In this document: piece by piece, positions 46,700-57,013 of the stretch | Layout: each line of letters opens with the position of its first letter | Numbering within the stretch: position 1 is the first letter of the stretch | Assembly: GCA_038501785.1 (NCBI GenBank) | Contig: JBAMJR010000099.1 | Span: 558,001-622,000 of the forward strand | DNA from: Myoxocephalus aenaeus | Lineage: Eukaryota; Chordata; Actinopteri; Perciformes; Cottidae | Reading direction: 5' to 3' | Length of the DNA: 64,000 nt | The notes under the pieces: model-generated | Databases searched by the model: none | Seen by the model: only the letters and a program-made list of their open reading frames with translations | Told to the model about the DNA's origin: nothing | Made by a program: the position numbers and the translations under genes

Positions 46700-49600
46700 A
46701 TGAAGTACATGCCATACTTTGTGTTGGACATATTCAGAAATCACCCTGGATTTCCAGGTCTTTTCCTTTCCTGTGCATACAGCGGAACACTGAGGTATTC
46801 AATCTTGATTTCTCTAAACAAAATGTATGACTAATTTTCCACTTTAAAGGGACAGTGTGTAACGTTTAGGATGATTTATTGGCAGATATTAAATATAATA
46901 TTAATAACTATGTTTTTTGCTCCTCCAACGAATCGCCACCTTAACGTGGTGGAGGAGTTTGAGTGGCTCAGTGATCCTGGGAGCTATGTTGTCCGGGGCA
47001 TCAGCCCCTGGTAGGGTCTCCCAAGGCGAACAGGTCTCGGGGGAGAGCTTAGACTAAGAGCGGTTCAAAAAACCCTGATGAATAGCAGCCCACGGACCAA
47101 AGCTACCACCTCCTGGACGCCTCCCATTAGAGGTTTTCCAGGCACGTCCAACTGGTAGGAGACCCCGGGGAAGACCAAGAACACGCTGGAGGGATTATAT
47201 CTCCCGGCTGGCCTTGGAACGCCTCGGGATCCCCCAGAATGAGCTGGAAAGTGTTGCGGGTGAGCGGGGGGCCTGGGTCGGCCTGCTGAACCTGCTGCCA
47301 CCGCGACCCGACCCCGGATAAGCGGCTGATAATGGATGGATGGATGGATAACTATGTTTTAATCGGTGTATAATCACCCAAAACTAAGAATGTTTATATT
47401 TTTCTTAGCTTAGAAACAGCCATTTATATCGCCACAGGGAGCGGGCCATCTTTTACTGCCATGTTTCTACAGCAGCCCAGACCGTACATTGGCTCTATAG
47501 CGAGAGCCTTTTGCGTTTTACATTATCTGAAGGTAGGGACTATAGACTTCATACAAGAAGTGGACATAGTCATCATGACGTCAGACATTGGTTTGTCGAC
47601 TGCCGTTCTGAAGCCACGATTTCAGCAATTTCGCAGTTGCCATGTTGGAATACGTCCGTCATCCTGTTGTTTTGCTATTGATGAACGGAAGTTACCATAT
47701 TTAGAATGTGAATGAGTGATGTAGTGACTGCTGGTAAGTAGAGGGAATTTTTTTGGTAAACTTCTCTGGCTGAGACAAAGCAGCAAAGTGGACAAAAGAC
47801 AGGAGAAATTACTGATTCTGACGGATGTATATATTCTTCATTCTTTATAAACTTCACTCAGCAATGTTATTTATTTTATTGACATTTTACATTTATTTCC
47901 AGTGCGATATTATTGACTTTATATAATGACTTTGCTGTTGTAAACATAATTGTTGCGGCTCTTGAAACAATATTTGGCTTTAAATCATATTAACTTCTAA
48001 TTCTGTTCTGAATTTATTTATTTTTTAAATCGGATATATCTTTTTCAAAACAATAGTTTAGTCATGTAGAATAACTGAGTATTGATAAGATAGCCCCTCG
48101 TTGTACTAAAATCTGAAAGATACCCATCTCTACCTGTAGGACATCTTGGAAAGGGAGGGGCTAAGCTGGTGGGTATTTAGTTGGTTGCAACCTGCCTCAA
48201 ACCACTAGATGCCACTCAAACTTACACACTGTCCCTTTAATGAGAACCAGTGGTGGATTACCAGTGGTGGATTGGTTGAGATATACAGTCACTCGTGGAA
48301 TACGTACTTTTACTTTTAATGCTTTGTGTAGTTTTAAAATGAAACCAAAAAATGACATTTTTAACATTTTAGATCACATTGTGCACCTGCAATTCAAAAT
48401 AAATTTCAATAAAATATTTCAGTTTTTGTATAAAAATCCATCTTTACTTCCTGTAAAACAAAATATGTCATGCGCTTACGTAAGCATGTACTGACCAATT
48501 TCAACTAAAATGACACCCATCAATCAATCTGCAACTTTTAGGGACAAAGGATGTGTGTGTGGCAGCACAGTCCTCTGTCACTCGGCATCAAGCTACATTC
48601 AAAGCCTGTCCACTTTTTAGCGGTACAATGAAATGAAAAGAATTTCTCTCTCTAAATTCCTCCCGTAACAAGTCTTTTTTTTACAGCACGGCCTCCACAA
48701 GTATCAATGCAATGGCTGCAGTAACAATGGAGGATCTGCTGAGGCCTCGTCTACGCCTCATGACCCAGAAGAAATTGATACTACTTTCGAAAGGACTGTG
48801 TAGGTCAATCCTCACCGTAAACATCCACTTATTTGAGTTGTTTTATGCTTGCATGTATTCTTAAAACTGCTATTCTTTTAAAACCAACTGACAATCATGG
48901 TATAAGGCAGAAAACTCACTAGATTGACATTGGCACCTACAGTCACTTCTTGGAGTACAAATCTTGTTTTATCCACTTCTTGTTTTTGTAGTTTGGAACC
49001 GTGGGGATTTTAATTCTCTTTTTTTTCTCGAAGCGTTCCTGTACGGAGTTAGTTGTATTACAGTAGCTGCTCTCGCTTCCTTCATGGACTGGGGAGTCCT
49101 TCAGGTATAATATCTACATATCACTATCCACTATCACATGATATTTAATCTATATAAGACTGTAATAGGAAATGTGCAATGGTTTCGAACTGAACACAGT
49201 GTAAGATTTATTTAGTTTTTTTTTCTAATAAAGTTGCCAGAACGTCCCTTTTCTTTCCTATTCAGGGCTCGTTTACCATAATGGGTGTGGTCAGTGGGCC
49301 AATACTGGGTGTATTCATTTTGGGGATGTTTGTCCCAGCAACAAACCGGCTGGTAAGTGGATTGATTTGTTTTCTGTGTTGTGCACTGTAGTTAATTTAT
49401 ATATTATCTTATTCAGAAAAATCAATAAGAAATATGGGCATACCTTAAATTAGTGAGCTCAGTAAAAACCAGTATTTTGAAATTGAACTATAAAAGGATC
49501 TGTCAAAAGTTGTGTAAAGTTTGATTTTCCTTTACTCAGACACACGGTTTCTCGCATGATAAATCACAAAATGTATGAGGGAATCTCATGGGATTGGGTT

Positions 49601-52158
49601 TGTTCTGTCAGAGCTTGCCGTATCACTATTTATGTTGGGTCCACTATATATATATTTGTATGAAGGTGTATTATTTTTTATAGAAAGCCAACCATTATGT
49701 ATTATTAAATATATATATGTATATATAAAATAAAGTCCTACTGATGTGTGGCATCCTGTTTGCCTCAAATTGCCTCATGTCTTCTGAGAAACGTTGTACT
49801 TGGTCTTTCAGGGGGCGTTCACAGGGATCTTAGTGGGCTTCTGTGTCTCTCTGTGGCTGGCTATCGGTTCATCTCTTTACCCTCCCAGTGAGGAGACGAT
49901 GGGTGTGCTGCCCAGCTACACAGGCGACTGTGGACTCAGCAACATCACCCTGAACAGCAGCTCTCCCCAGAACCAACCCTCCATCTCCACTCGGCCTTAC
50001 CCCGATGACCACGGGTCAGTGAGTTCAGCGAGGCCTGCGCTGATACAGAATGGCTAGCTCACAGTTGTCGCTCTTTAATGCTCTCATATTTGCGCACAGC
50101 TGCTAACGGTGTCTTGACCGATGTTGGGAACTTTATCATATTGTTCTTTTAGATTGAACATTAGGTGCATGAGAGACGGCTCGTCCTGACCTCAGAAACT
50201 CTGCGCCATCCTGACTCACCAGGCCCAAATAACAAGTGTATCTTATCAAATGTTTTATGTTTGACTTGCTGTACTTTTATCCAGTTCTCGCCCTTCACCC
50301 ACTTCCTTGTAGACCACAACATCACATTTGTTTCTCTAAAGCAGTGGTTCTCAACCTTTTTTCAGTGATGTACCCCCTGTAAAATATTTTTCAGCCAAGT
50401 ACCCCCTAACCAGCGCAAAGCATTTTTGGATGAACAAAAATATGTAATACACAGCACTGTGCCATCAGCGCCTGATTTCATATAGAATATATCAAATTCA
50501 GTTCATGAACTTACACTTATATTTGATTGAATATGTATTAAATAACTATTTTTAAAGGGGTTTTAAATGGATGCAGATGGATGCAATCTCATATTATGTA
50601 CCTTTAATGAATACGGGTTGATATGGTGAAGTGTGGTGTACATTTAAAAAAACATAAAACTAGATTTGTGATCCAACAATACAACTGAAAACAATATTTA
50701 AATAAACCCTTTCTTTTCTGAAACTAGGGTCTTGCTTGAATTCTACTCCCTGTCCTACCTCTACTTTGGTGCCATGGCAACTAGTTCGGTTGTTTTAGTT
50801 GGAATGATAGTGAGCTATGCAACAGGTGAGAAGATAAAAAGACACACAGGGACACATTCAGAAGTGCTGTTTTAATACACTACACTGAGTTGCCAGTATT
50901 TTAGATATACAGCCAATGCCATCCAACATACGCTTCTGTGCAATCCGAGCTTCTCATGTTCCATTTTATGAGACTATATCAAAGAGATGGGATTCAACTC
51001 TGTTGTTATTTGTGGTGGTTAATTGCATGACATTACATGTGTGTTTCTCTCTACACACAGGACCAACAAAGAGGATTAATATTAAAGATGGTTTGTTATG
51101 GTGGGATCTGAACAAAAAGCAAGTAAAGGTCCTGTCAGAGCACAGAGTAAGTACTATATCATAAGCTTGTGACTGTGGTGCCCATTGTTTTAATTGAGTA
51201 GATGCATCTTCAGAATTTAGAAACATGAGGCTAAAGAAGAACAGGATGAACCAGACAATAAAAACAAGAGATGTTGTTTTCTTACATAGTAATATGAGCT
51301 TACATCTTAGCCAGGTAACACACTGGACGCTGACCTTATGCTTTCATCTGAGATTCTTAATATAAGCGTTTTGTTCTAAAAAGGTATCGAACAATTTTGT
51401 AGATTGCACAACAAAATGAATCCCTGCTAAGACTGCAACAACTGCATTATTATTATTAATAGATCATGTTTTACTTTCACTGTGTTTAAAAGTATGGCTG
51501 TATTGACTGGCTGTGTTTGTTTAAGACTGGAACAATATCCAGAATGGTTCCCTGTCTTGAAAATAAACGTAATATTGAAGAAAAAAAAATATTATTATCA
51601 TTTTAATACAACATATATGATAATATTGTGTAAATAATTCAGCGCCTCTTAAATTCTTTCCATTTATTTCATCCTTTCCTTGTCTACCATTCATATTTTG
51701 ACAAAACAATATGTAATACACAAAGTAAAAAAAAAAATTGACTGATACCATAATTGTTTGTTAAGTTTCTACAGAGACTGTGATACTGTTGTTATTGGGA
51801 ATTCTCATGGCCACAATAACATAATGAAAATCGTATATATTGACACTTGTAATATACTGATGTCAGATTTGGTAGATAAGATGTGTATGCAGCACACATC
51901 TACAACAACTCTGGAAGGCTTTACACCACAACTACCACAGTCATGTTTAACATGTGTGTACCCAGTATGTGTGTCTGTCAGAGAGTGTTTGGTGTCCATC
52001 AATGTTAGTTTCTTATTGTTTTAACACCAACATCTTGCTCTTTTTGGCAGGGAGACGAGGTAACAGATAAACCACAGCGTGTGCCTTTGAGGGACATGCA
52101 TAAAGAAGACACAAAAGAAGAAGAAACAACAGATACCAAATCACCACTCAGAGTTTAG
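41809..52158 (+). CDS. slc5a5: Sodium/iodide cotransporter (NIS), complete coding region
   Basis: Basolateral Na+/I- symporter of thyroid follicle cells. Coding exons: 41809-42165, 42601-42666, 42834-42885, 43146-43213, 44327-44481, 44999-45139, 46159-46288, 46706-46794, 48687-48799, 49034-49104, 49266-49352, 49812-50014, 50728-50825, 51061-51146, 52051-52158. They total 1824 nt, all phases agree, and the protein is 607 aa (human 643). Matches to NIS include DDFFTGGRSMPAVPVGLSL, SAVQVLGVPSEASRYG, TGIVIYAPALILNQ, WLSMYGVNQAQVQRYI, GTLSTASTSINAMAAVT (sodium-site region), GSFTIMGVVSGPILG, SLYPPSEETMGVLPS and GLLWWDLNKK. Thirteen membrane segments are expected for the family. A lumenal sequon NIT lies in the loop before the last segment. 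The C-tail is shorter than in mammals and Lys/Glu/Thr-rich. Position beside jak3 matches human 19p13.11 and separates it from SLC5A6/SLC5A8. Confidence 0.94.
43420..43620. repeat. Interspersed repeat in an slc5a5 intron
   Basis: GAAGACCTGAGAGGTCTAAT, GTAGTGCCTTAAAAACCGAT and GGAGGATTTTGAAGTGAATT are phrases I associate with a widespread fish repeat. The intron (43214-44326) also has TACT/ACAT simple repeats near 43290-43345. Boundaries uncertain. Confidence 0.45.
46582..46697. repeat. (TA)n and (CT)n arrays immediately before slc5a5 exon 8
   Basis: (TA)n at 46582-46640 is followed by (CT)n at about 46665-46697, which ends only eight bases before the exon at 46706. The (CT)n run supplies the polypyrimidine tract of the acceptor CCTAATGAAG. 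Confidence 0.92.
46848..48236. mobile_element. MITE with TTAA target site (piggyBac/Kolobok type)
   Basis: AGGGACAGTGTGTAA and TTACACACTGTCCCT are perfect 15-bp inverted ends, each flanked by TTAA (46844-46847 and 48237-48240). No transposase is visible inside, so it is non-autonomous. It lies in the slc5a5 intron between the exons ending at 46794 and starting at 48687. It has itself received an RTE-type insertion at 46917-47347. Confidence 0.88.
46917..47347 (+). mobile_element. Short RTE/Rex3-type retroelement with 13-bp target duplication
   Basis: The 5' part (CGCCACCTTAACGTGGTGGA, GGGCATCAGCCCCTGGTAGG) and the 3' part (CGACCCGACCCCGGATAAGC, then (GGAT)n) look like the two ends of a Rex3/RTE LINE joined with almost all coding sequence missing. 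ATAACTATGTTTT is duplicated at 46904-46916 and 47348-47360. The internal deletion with intact ends suggests a non-autonomous passenger. Confidence 0.82.
50347..50700 (+). mobile_element. Truncated hAT-like element in an slc5a5 intron
   Basis: CAGTGGTTCTCAACCTTTTT followed by GTGATGTACCCCCTG and AAGTACCCCCTAACCAG is the left end of a widespread vertebrate hAT family. The matching right end (GAGAACCACTG) is not seen before the next exon at 50728, so the copy is truncated. Confidence 0.7.
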
Positions 52159-52754
52159 GTGTTGAACAGCTTGTTTTAAAATGACAAAATAGCACTAATG
52201 GGAGGTTTTCCTCTCCAGTGGCAGAGAGGATTTGTATCAAACATATCCATACTCAATTCAACTCTTAATTATTTAAGTTATGTTTCTTTCTTTTTTTTTC
52301 AAATCCTTAAAATGTTATTGGATAATGAAGGGTATTTATTGTTGTGCCAAGGAAGGTAAAGACGCTAATCAAAAACCCTCAGGTGTTATTTGAATTCCTG
52401 TAATGCCGAAAAGCTCTTTCATTACAACATTCATTCTGGTATGTTCCATATCTGTAGCAATGCACACCTGCACTTCAACCAGTGTAATTGGATTTGGGAC
52501 AGGTGGCCTTGGGTGTGTGCTTGTTTCATGTTCAAGTTTATATCCTTACATTACCTTAAATTTCCTCTTAAATGGACAGTAAAGGTAGTCTTTTTTCTTT
52601 ACATACAACAAGAGAGATCTGTTGTGCCTGTGATGCCTGATATGGCTTTCCATGTGAACTGCAGGAAACATTGTAACTCTATCATATCATTTGACAATAG
52701 GTCTTTATGGGTCATTGCTTCAGTTCCCACACGGCCTACATCAGTTGAGACTAG

Positions 52755-52825
52755 TTGTGGCAATAGACAATCAAAAAGACAATAATGGTGCTCATTATTG
52801 TCTTTTTTATTGTCTATTGCCACAA
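52755..52825. repeat. 33-bp near-perfect hairpin downstream of slc5a5
   Basis: Left arm 52755-52787 and right arm 52793-52825 pair with one mismatch around a 5-nt loop (GTGCT). Weaker pairing continues outwards (CAGTTGA at 52743 against TCAACTG near 52838). The size resembles a microRNA-like stem or a small fold-back element. No known family recognised. Confidence 0.85.
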
Positions 52826-53280
52826 TCGTGGCTGGTTTCAACTGCCACACTCCCAAGTACAATTACCAGGAGTGTTAGCCGTTTTCAACACCTTTAATCT
52901 ATTTCAAGTAGGTTTTATAGTACATGCCGAAAGCACAAATTTCATAACAATACATTTGATTATTGTTCTTGAAAATTATGATTATCCACATTACAAACTT
53001 TTGTGACTACATTTGTGCATATAACGTCCCCAGTATCCTGGAAATTGACTGTTAGGGTTAGTAATACACTGGTCATACACCATTTTCTGTGAGTTTGTTT
53101 GGTAACATAGTGGCACTACTGAGATAGTGATAGCCAGTTGAAACTTTACTATCCGGCTCTTCAAAGTCCTGTGGAGGCTTCCAGGACGCCTCCACAGCTC
53201 ATCAAGATAACTTCCAGTTTAGGGAATTTGTAATCCGTGTCACAATCATATCAGTTAGGTTGCAAAGTAGAGTAAGACTG

Positions 53281-53348
<68 letters not shown>

Positions 53349-53724
53349 TACCGTTCAAAAGTTTGGGGTCACTTAGAAATGTCCTTATTTTTCAAAGAAA
53401 AACAGTTTTTTTCAATGAAGATAACATTAAATTAATCAGAAATACACTATACATTGTTAATGTGCTAAATGACTATTCTAGGTGGAAACGTCTGGTTTTT
53501 AATGAAATATGTAAAACTATAAAACTGGCCTTCCTTTGAGCTAGTTGAGTATCTGGAGCATCACATTTGTGGGTTCGATTATACTCTCAAAATGGCTAGA
53601 AAAAGATAACTTTCATGTGAAACTCGCCAGTCTGTTCTTGTTCTTAGAAATGAAGGGTATTCCATGAGAGAAATTGCAAAGAAACTGAAAATGTGTCTGG
53701 GTGACTCCAAACTTTTGAACGTTA

Positions 53725-53789
<65 letters not shown>

Positions 53790-53790
53790 C
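53281..53790 (+). mobile_element. Internally deleted Tc1/mariner element inside a (TA)n array
   Basis: The element spans about 53346-53727, with ends CACTACCGTTCAAAAGTTTG and CCAAACTTTTGAACGTTAGT in inverted orientation. Between them, 53592 onwards reads MARKR, a stop, then LSCETRQSVLVLRNEGYSMR, the N-terminal helix-turn-helix region of Tc1-type transposases. (TA)n arrays flank both sides (53281-53345 and 53728-53787), in keeping with the TA target of this superfamily. Non-autonomous. Confidence 0.9.
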
Positions 53791-54518
53791 GTGTCGAATT
53801 AACACATACAGAAATACAGTATATATTGGGTGCATCAAACTTGGAATAGAGTTGCAATAGATGAAGGGTTAGTTGTATTAGTTTGTTATTTTCTTCTTTC
53901 ATGAGCCTATACTTTTATGAGCATGTTCTCAAAACACTATTTTCTCTAAGTATATTTTAAATTGAAATATTGTACTTATTTTGTTTGTTTTGTCTCTGTT
54001 TTCTCTCAAAGTCGTAATGAATATGTATAACGTTGAAAATATGGTTATGTCTTTAGAGAGGGAGTGGTATAGTTATTTTTTATTTTTTTTCCATTATGTT
54101 AAAACTGTTATCACCATACATTTTGAGGTTTTCGATTTAGGCTTAAAGAAAGTAACTTGAACTTTAGATACTTCATTTACTTCGTCTTGTTGTGTTTTAG
54201 GAAAATAACCATACTTCTACTGAAGTAGGATAGTCTGTATACCATTTCTTTATTTAGTCTCTCAATTTCAGTTCGCATTTTAAGGCCATTCAAAATGAGA
54301 GTATATAATAAAAAGCTACGTGATTGTCTCCTGCCATTGATAATGATATTAAGGTGTGTTACAGGATATATTTTGGTGTATACTGACACCTGCTGATGAT
54401 TGAATGTCACTTCCAATTCCAAATGCAGATGCACATGGCTGCCACACATCCATTATGGCTTCTAGATACATGTAACCAACCAATAAGTACAAAAGCCCTT
54501 CACATCACATGGTGGTCA

Positions 54519-54524
54519 TTTATT
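54519..54524 (-). terminator. Candidate polyadenylation signal for the 54726-55190 gene
   Basis: TTTATT reads AATAAA on the minus strand, about 200 nt beyond the stop codon of the minus-strand ORF. This supports that ORF being a real transcribed gene. Confidence 0.5.
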
Positions 54525-54725
54525 GCATTTTCTTAATCGTTCACACATTCTCATTATACAAAAGTAAGCATAACATTTCCAGACACTCGCTCTTCCAGAA
54601 TAAATCGGTAGACCCAACTGAAACTATTCTTTAACGTTGTGGGATTGTGCTTCCGTGCACATTGGTCTGAATCCCTCAAACACCTCCATGCTGCCCCTCT
54701 GCCGCCTCTCCTTCCGCCCGGTGCC

Positions 54726-55190
54726 TCACCACTCCTCCGCGGCCCTGTTCGAGTCCTCGTCCGCTACAGCACAGTCCAGACGCTGAACACCAGGAAGCGC
54801 CAGGTCCCTTTCGTTCAGCTTCTCCAGAAACGAGGAGAGCAGCCGTTTGTTTAAATGGTCCGTCAGGGTCCTTTCCTCCTCGGCCCGCTCGTTGGCATCA
54901 GTTCCCCCAGAATCCACTTCCTCCGCCTCGGTGTCCGCGCGGAGCTGCGGAGGGGCCACCGGCTGGTGGTTCAAGGACGAGCCGTTGGACTGCTCGTCCT
55001 CCCCGGACTGCTGCTCCGCGCACCTCCCGGCGTCCGCTCCAGATTCCGTCTCCATCTGCGATATTAAAGTGGTTTGCAGGGCGGCATTCTCCAGCTGTTT
55101 AAGGCGTTTACTGTGGAGGCCGCAGGCAGGAGGTTCATTTCCAGTCGCGTTGTTGTTGTTGTGAGCTGGCTCACCAGTTTGCTCCATCAT
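54726..55190 (-). CDS. Uncharacterised acidic 154-aa protein, single exon
   Basis: I do not recognise this protein. It starts MMEQTGEPAHNNNNATGNEP and is rich in Glu, Asp, Gln and Asn in the middle. It has two helix-forming segments: HSKRLKQLENAALQTTLISQ (residues about 27-46) and DHLNKRLLSSFLEKLNERDL (residues about 111-130), the latter amphipathic. It ends NRAAEEW. No signal peptide, membrane segment or zinc-binding pattern is visible. The region is clearly GC-richer than its surroundings, has third-position bias by eye and a downstream AATAAA on the same strand, all supporting a genuine gene. It lies between slc5a5 and cluap1 and points away from cluap1. It could also be the last exon of a longer gene. 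Confidence 0.6.
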   Translation of the reverse strand: MMEQTGEPAHNNNNATGNEPPACGLHSKRLKQLENAALQTTLISQMETESGADAGRCAEQQSGEDEQSNGSSLNHQPVAPPQLRADTEAEEVDSGGTDANERAEEERTLTDHLNKRLLSSFLEKLNERDLALPGVQRLDCAVADEDSNRAAEEW

Positions 55191-55474
55191 GCTCTGCGTC
55201 AGGAGTGCAGCCCACAGATACGAAAGGCTTGTGTGGCGCAGACTGGGAGGTGTCGACTCCTCGTGGCCACAGATAATACTGCACCATTACCGGACACCCT
55301 CTAGCTCTTTGTCAGAGGAAGAAAGTGGGAGAAAAGTATTAATTTACTCAGTTAAAAGTTGCACTACTATCAGGATTTCAATACACTGCATTACAAGTGC
55401 AAGTACACGTTTGCATGTGTGCAAAGTAACAGTTAAGTAAAAGTACAGAAATATAAGCAACATACTACTTTAAG

Positions 55475-55930
55475 CAGTGGTGGGATGTAAATGTGCATTT
55501 AGTAGGCCTGTACTTAAATATACTTTGAGGTACTTGTACTTCACTTGAGTATTTCCATTTTCTAATCTACACCACTGCATTTTGGAGGCAAATACTGTTC
55601 TTTTAACTACATGTATCTACACTTTGCAGGGCCAGGTTATAAAAACAAAATATATTAAAACTAATAAAGTAATTAAAATTATCCCGTCCATTATTAGTTG
55701 CAAAAATAGTGATTATATTTACAGATGAATGCATCAATAATTATGATCAAACAATTTGACAGTTATCATTCTCAAATGTGACCATTCTGCATAACGAGTA
55801 TTTTTATGTATTTTCTTTAAGTATATTTTTGATGCTAATTGCACGTTTACTTAAATAAAGTTTTGAATGCAGGGCTTTTACTTACCAAAAATAAGATATA
55901 TAACATTATATTGTCATTGCACGCTTGGGA
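55475..55930. repeat. Interspersed fish repeat (GTACTTGTACTT family)
   Basis: GCAGTGGTGGGATGTAAATG, GAGGTACTTGTACTTCACTT and GAGTATTTCCATTTTCTAAT match a very common teleost MITE-like repeat as I remember it. Boundaries approximate. The stretch to 56250 shows nothing else. Confidence 0.6.
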
Positions 55931-56333
55931 AATCCATTTCGTCAATGAAAGTAAATGTACTCATCCCTATAGACAAACCAGCATAAGCATTCAACAAGTC
56001 TCCAATCTTTGTCATAAGCCTATTCTTATATCGTGCAGGAAATTAACACAGAAAAGAGAAGAAACGAGGACACACACTAAATAAAACAGTGCAGGTAGAG
56101 AACAATACGTATATGTGGACACAGTGCCCAAGGGAGGAAGTGGTTATTTAGTTGTTCAAAGACGACTGGACTTTAAAAAGAATGGACACTGAGCACACCG
56201 AGAGGCTGAAACCTGAGGGTGGCAGTAATGCGACAGTGTGAATGCGAACTTCCGTAAAACACCAGAGAAGAAGAAAAAGAAGAAGAAGAAGAAGCAGAAG
56301 AAGCAGACGAAGAAGAAAATAGGACGATAAATC

Positions 56334-56347
56334 GTTTCCATAGAGAC
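56334..56347 (+). promoter_or_regulatory. cluap1: X-box (RFX-binding) motif upstream of cluap1
   Basis: GTTTCCATAGAGAC fits the 14-bp X-box pattern RYYNYY-AT-RRNRAC at every position. RFX factors use X-boxes to drive ciliary genes, and CLUAP1 is an intraflagellar transport protein. The site is about 140 bp upstream of the likely first splice donor (GTAACA at 56475) of the cluap1 transcript. Function is inferred from motif and context. Confidence 0.65.
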
Positions 56348-57013
56348 CGTGAATGGCTACCTAGCTGAGACACAACAGCGACAGGTGACATGATCAGGCC
56401 TCAACGCGGCACGCGCCATCACATCACCTGTTCTTCACACAGTTCAGAGACATAAGCTCTTGTTCCAGCTGCAGGTAACAACCAGCGACACCCAGCCGTA
56501 GCTAACCCTCTGCTAACGTTACTAGCCACAAGCTAGCCAGGCTAGTTGTTGTCAACTCTGCAAAGTTAGCACTAATAATAATACAAATAATAATGAATTG
56601 TATTTCTAAGGCACTTTTCATTCAATATAATCGCATAGTCTTAGTTAGTACTGTGAGTGCTAGTTAAACTACTCTAACTAGCGTTAACTATCTGACGCTG
56701 ATATCGCAACTAGCGATGGAGGGATTTTGTTGTTTCACGCGAAAAAAAAATTCTTCCCATCACCACAAAACGGCGATTGGGGTCAGGATCCATAGTCTAG
56801 TCGTGTCAGGTGTTATTTCTATAACGTCAGGTTATCCCCAAAATCAAAATGTGTCTCATCATAACTACAACGCCCTGGGTCCTCACCTTTGATCGACTCT
56901 CGCTAAACCCAGAGGCAGTAGCTTGGTTGACTGTAAATAACCTCCATCCTCCCTCCTTACCTTCTCATTGAGGATCCAGTGCATACTCTGATTCACGGTG
57001 CTGACAGCTCAAC

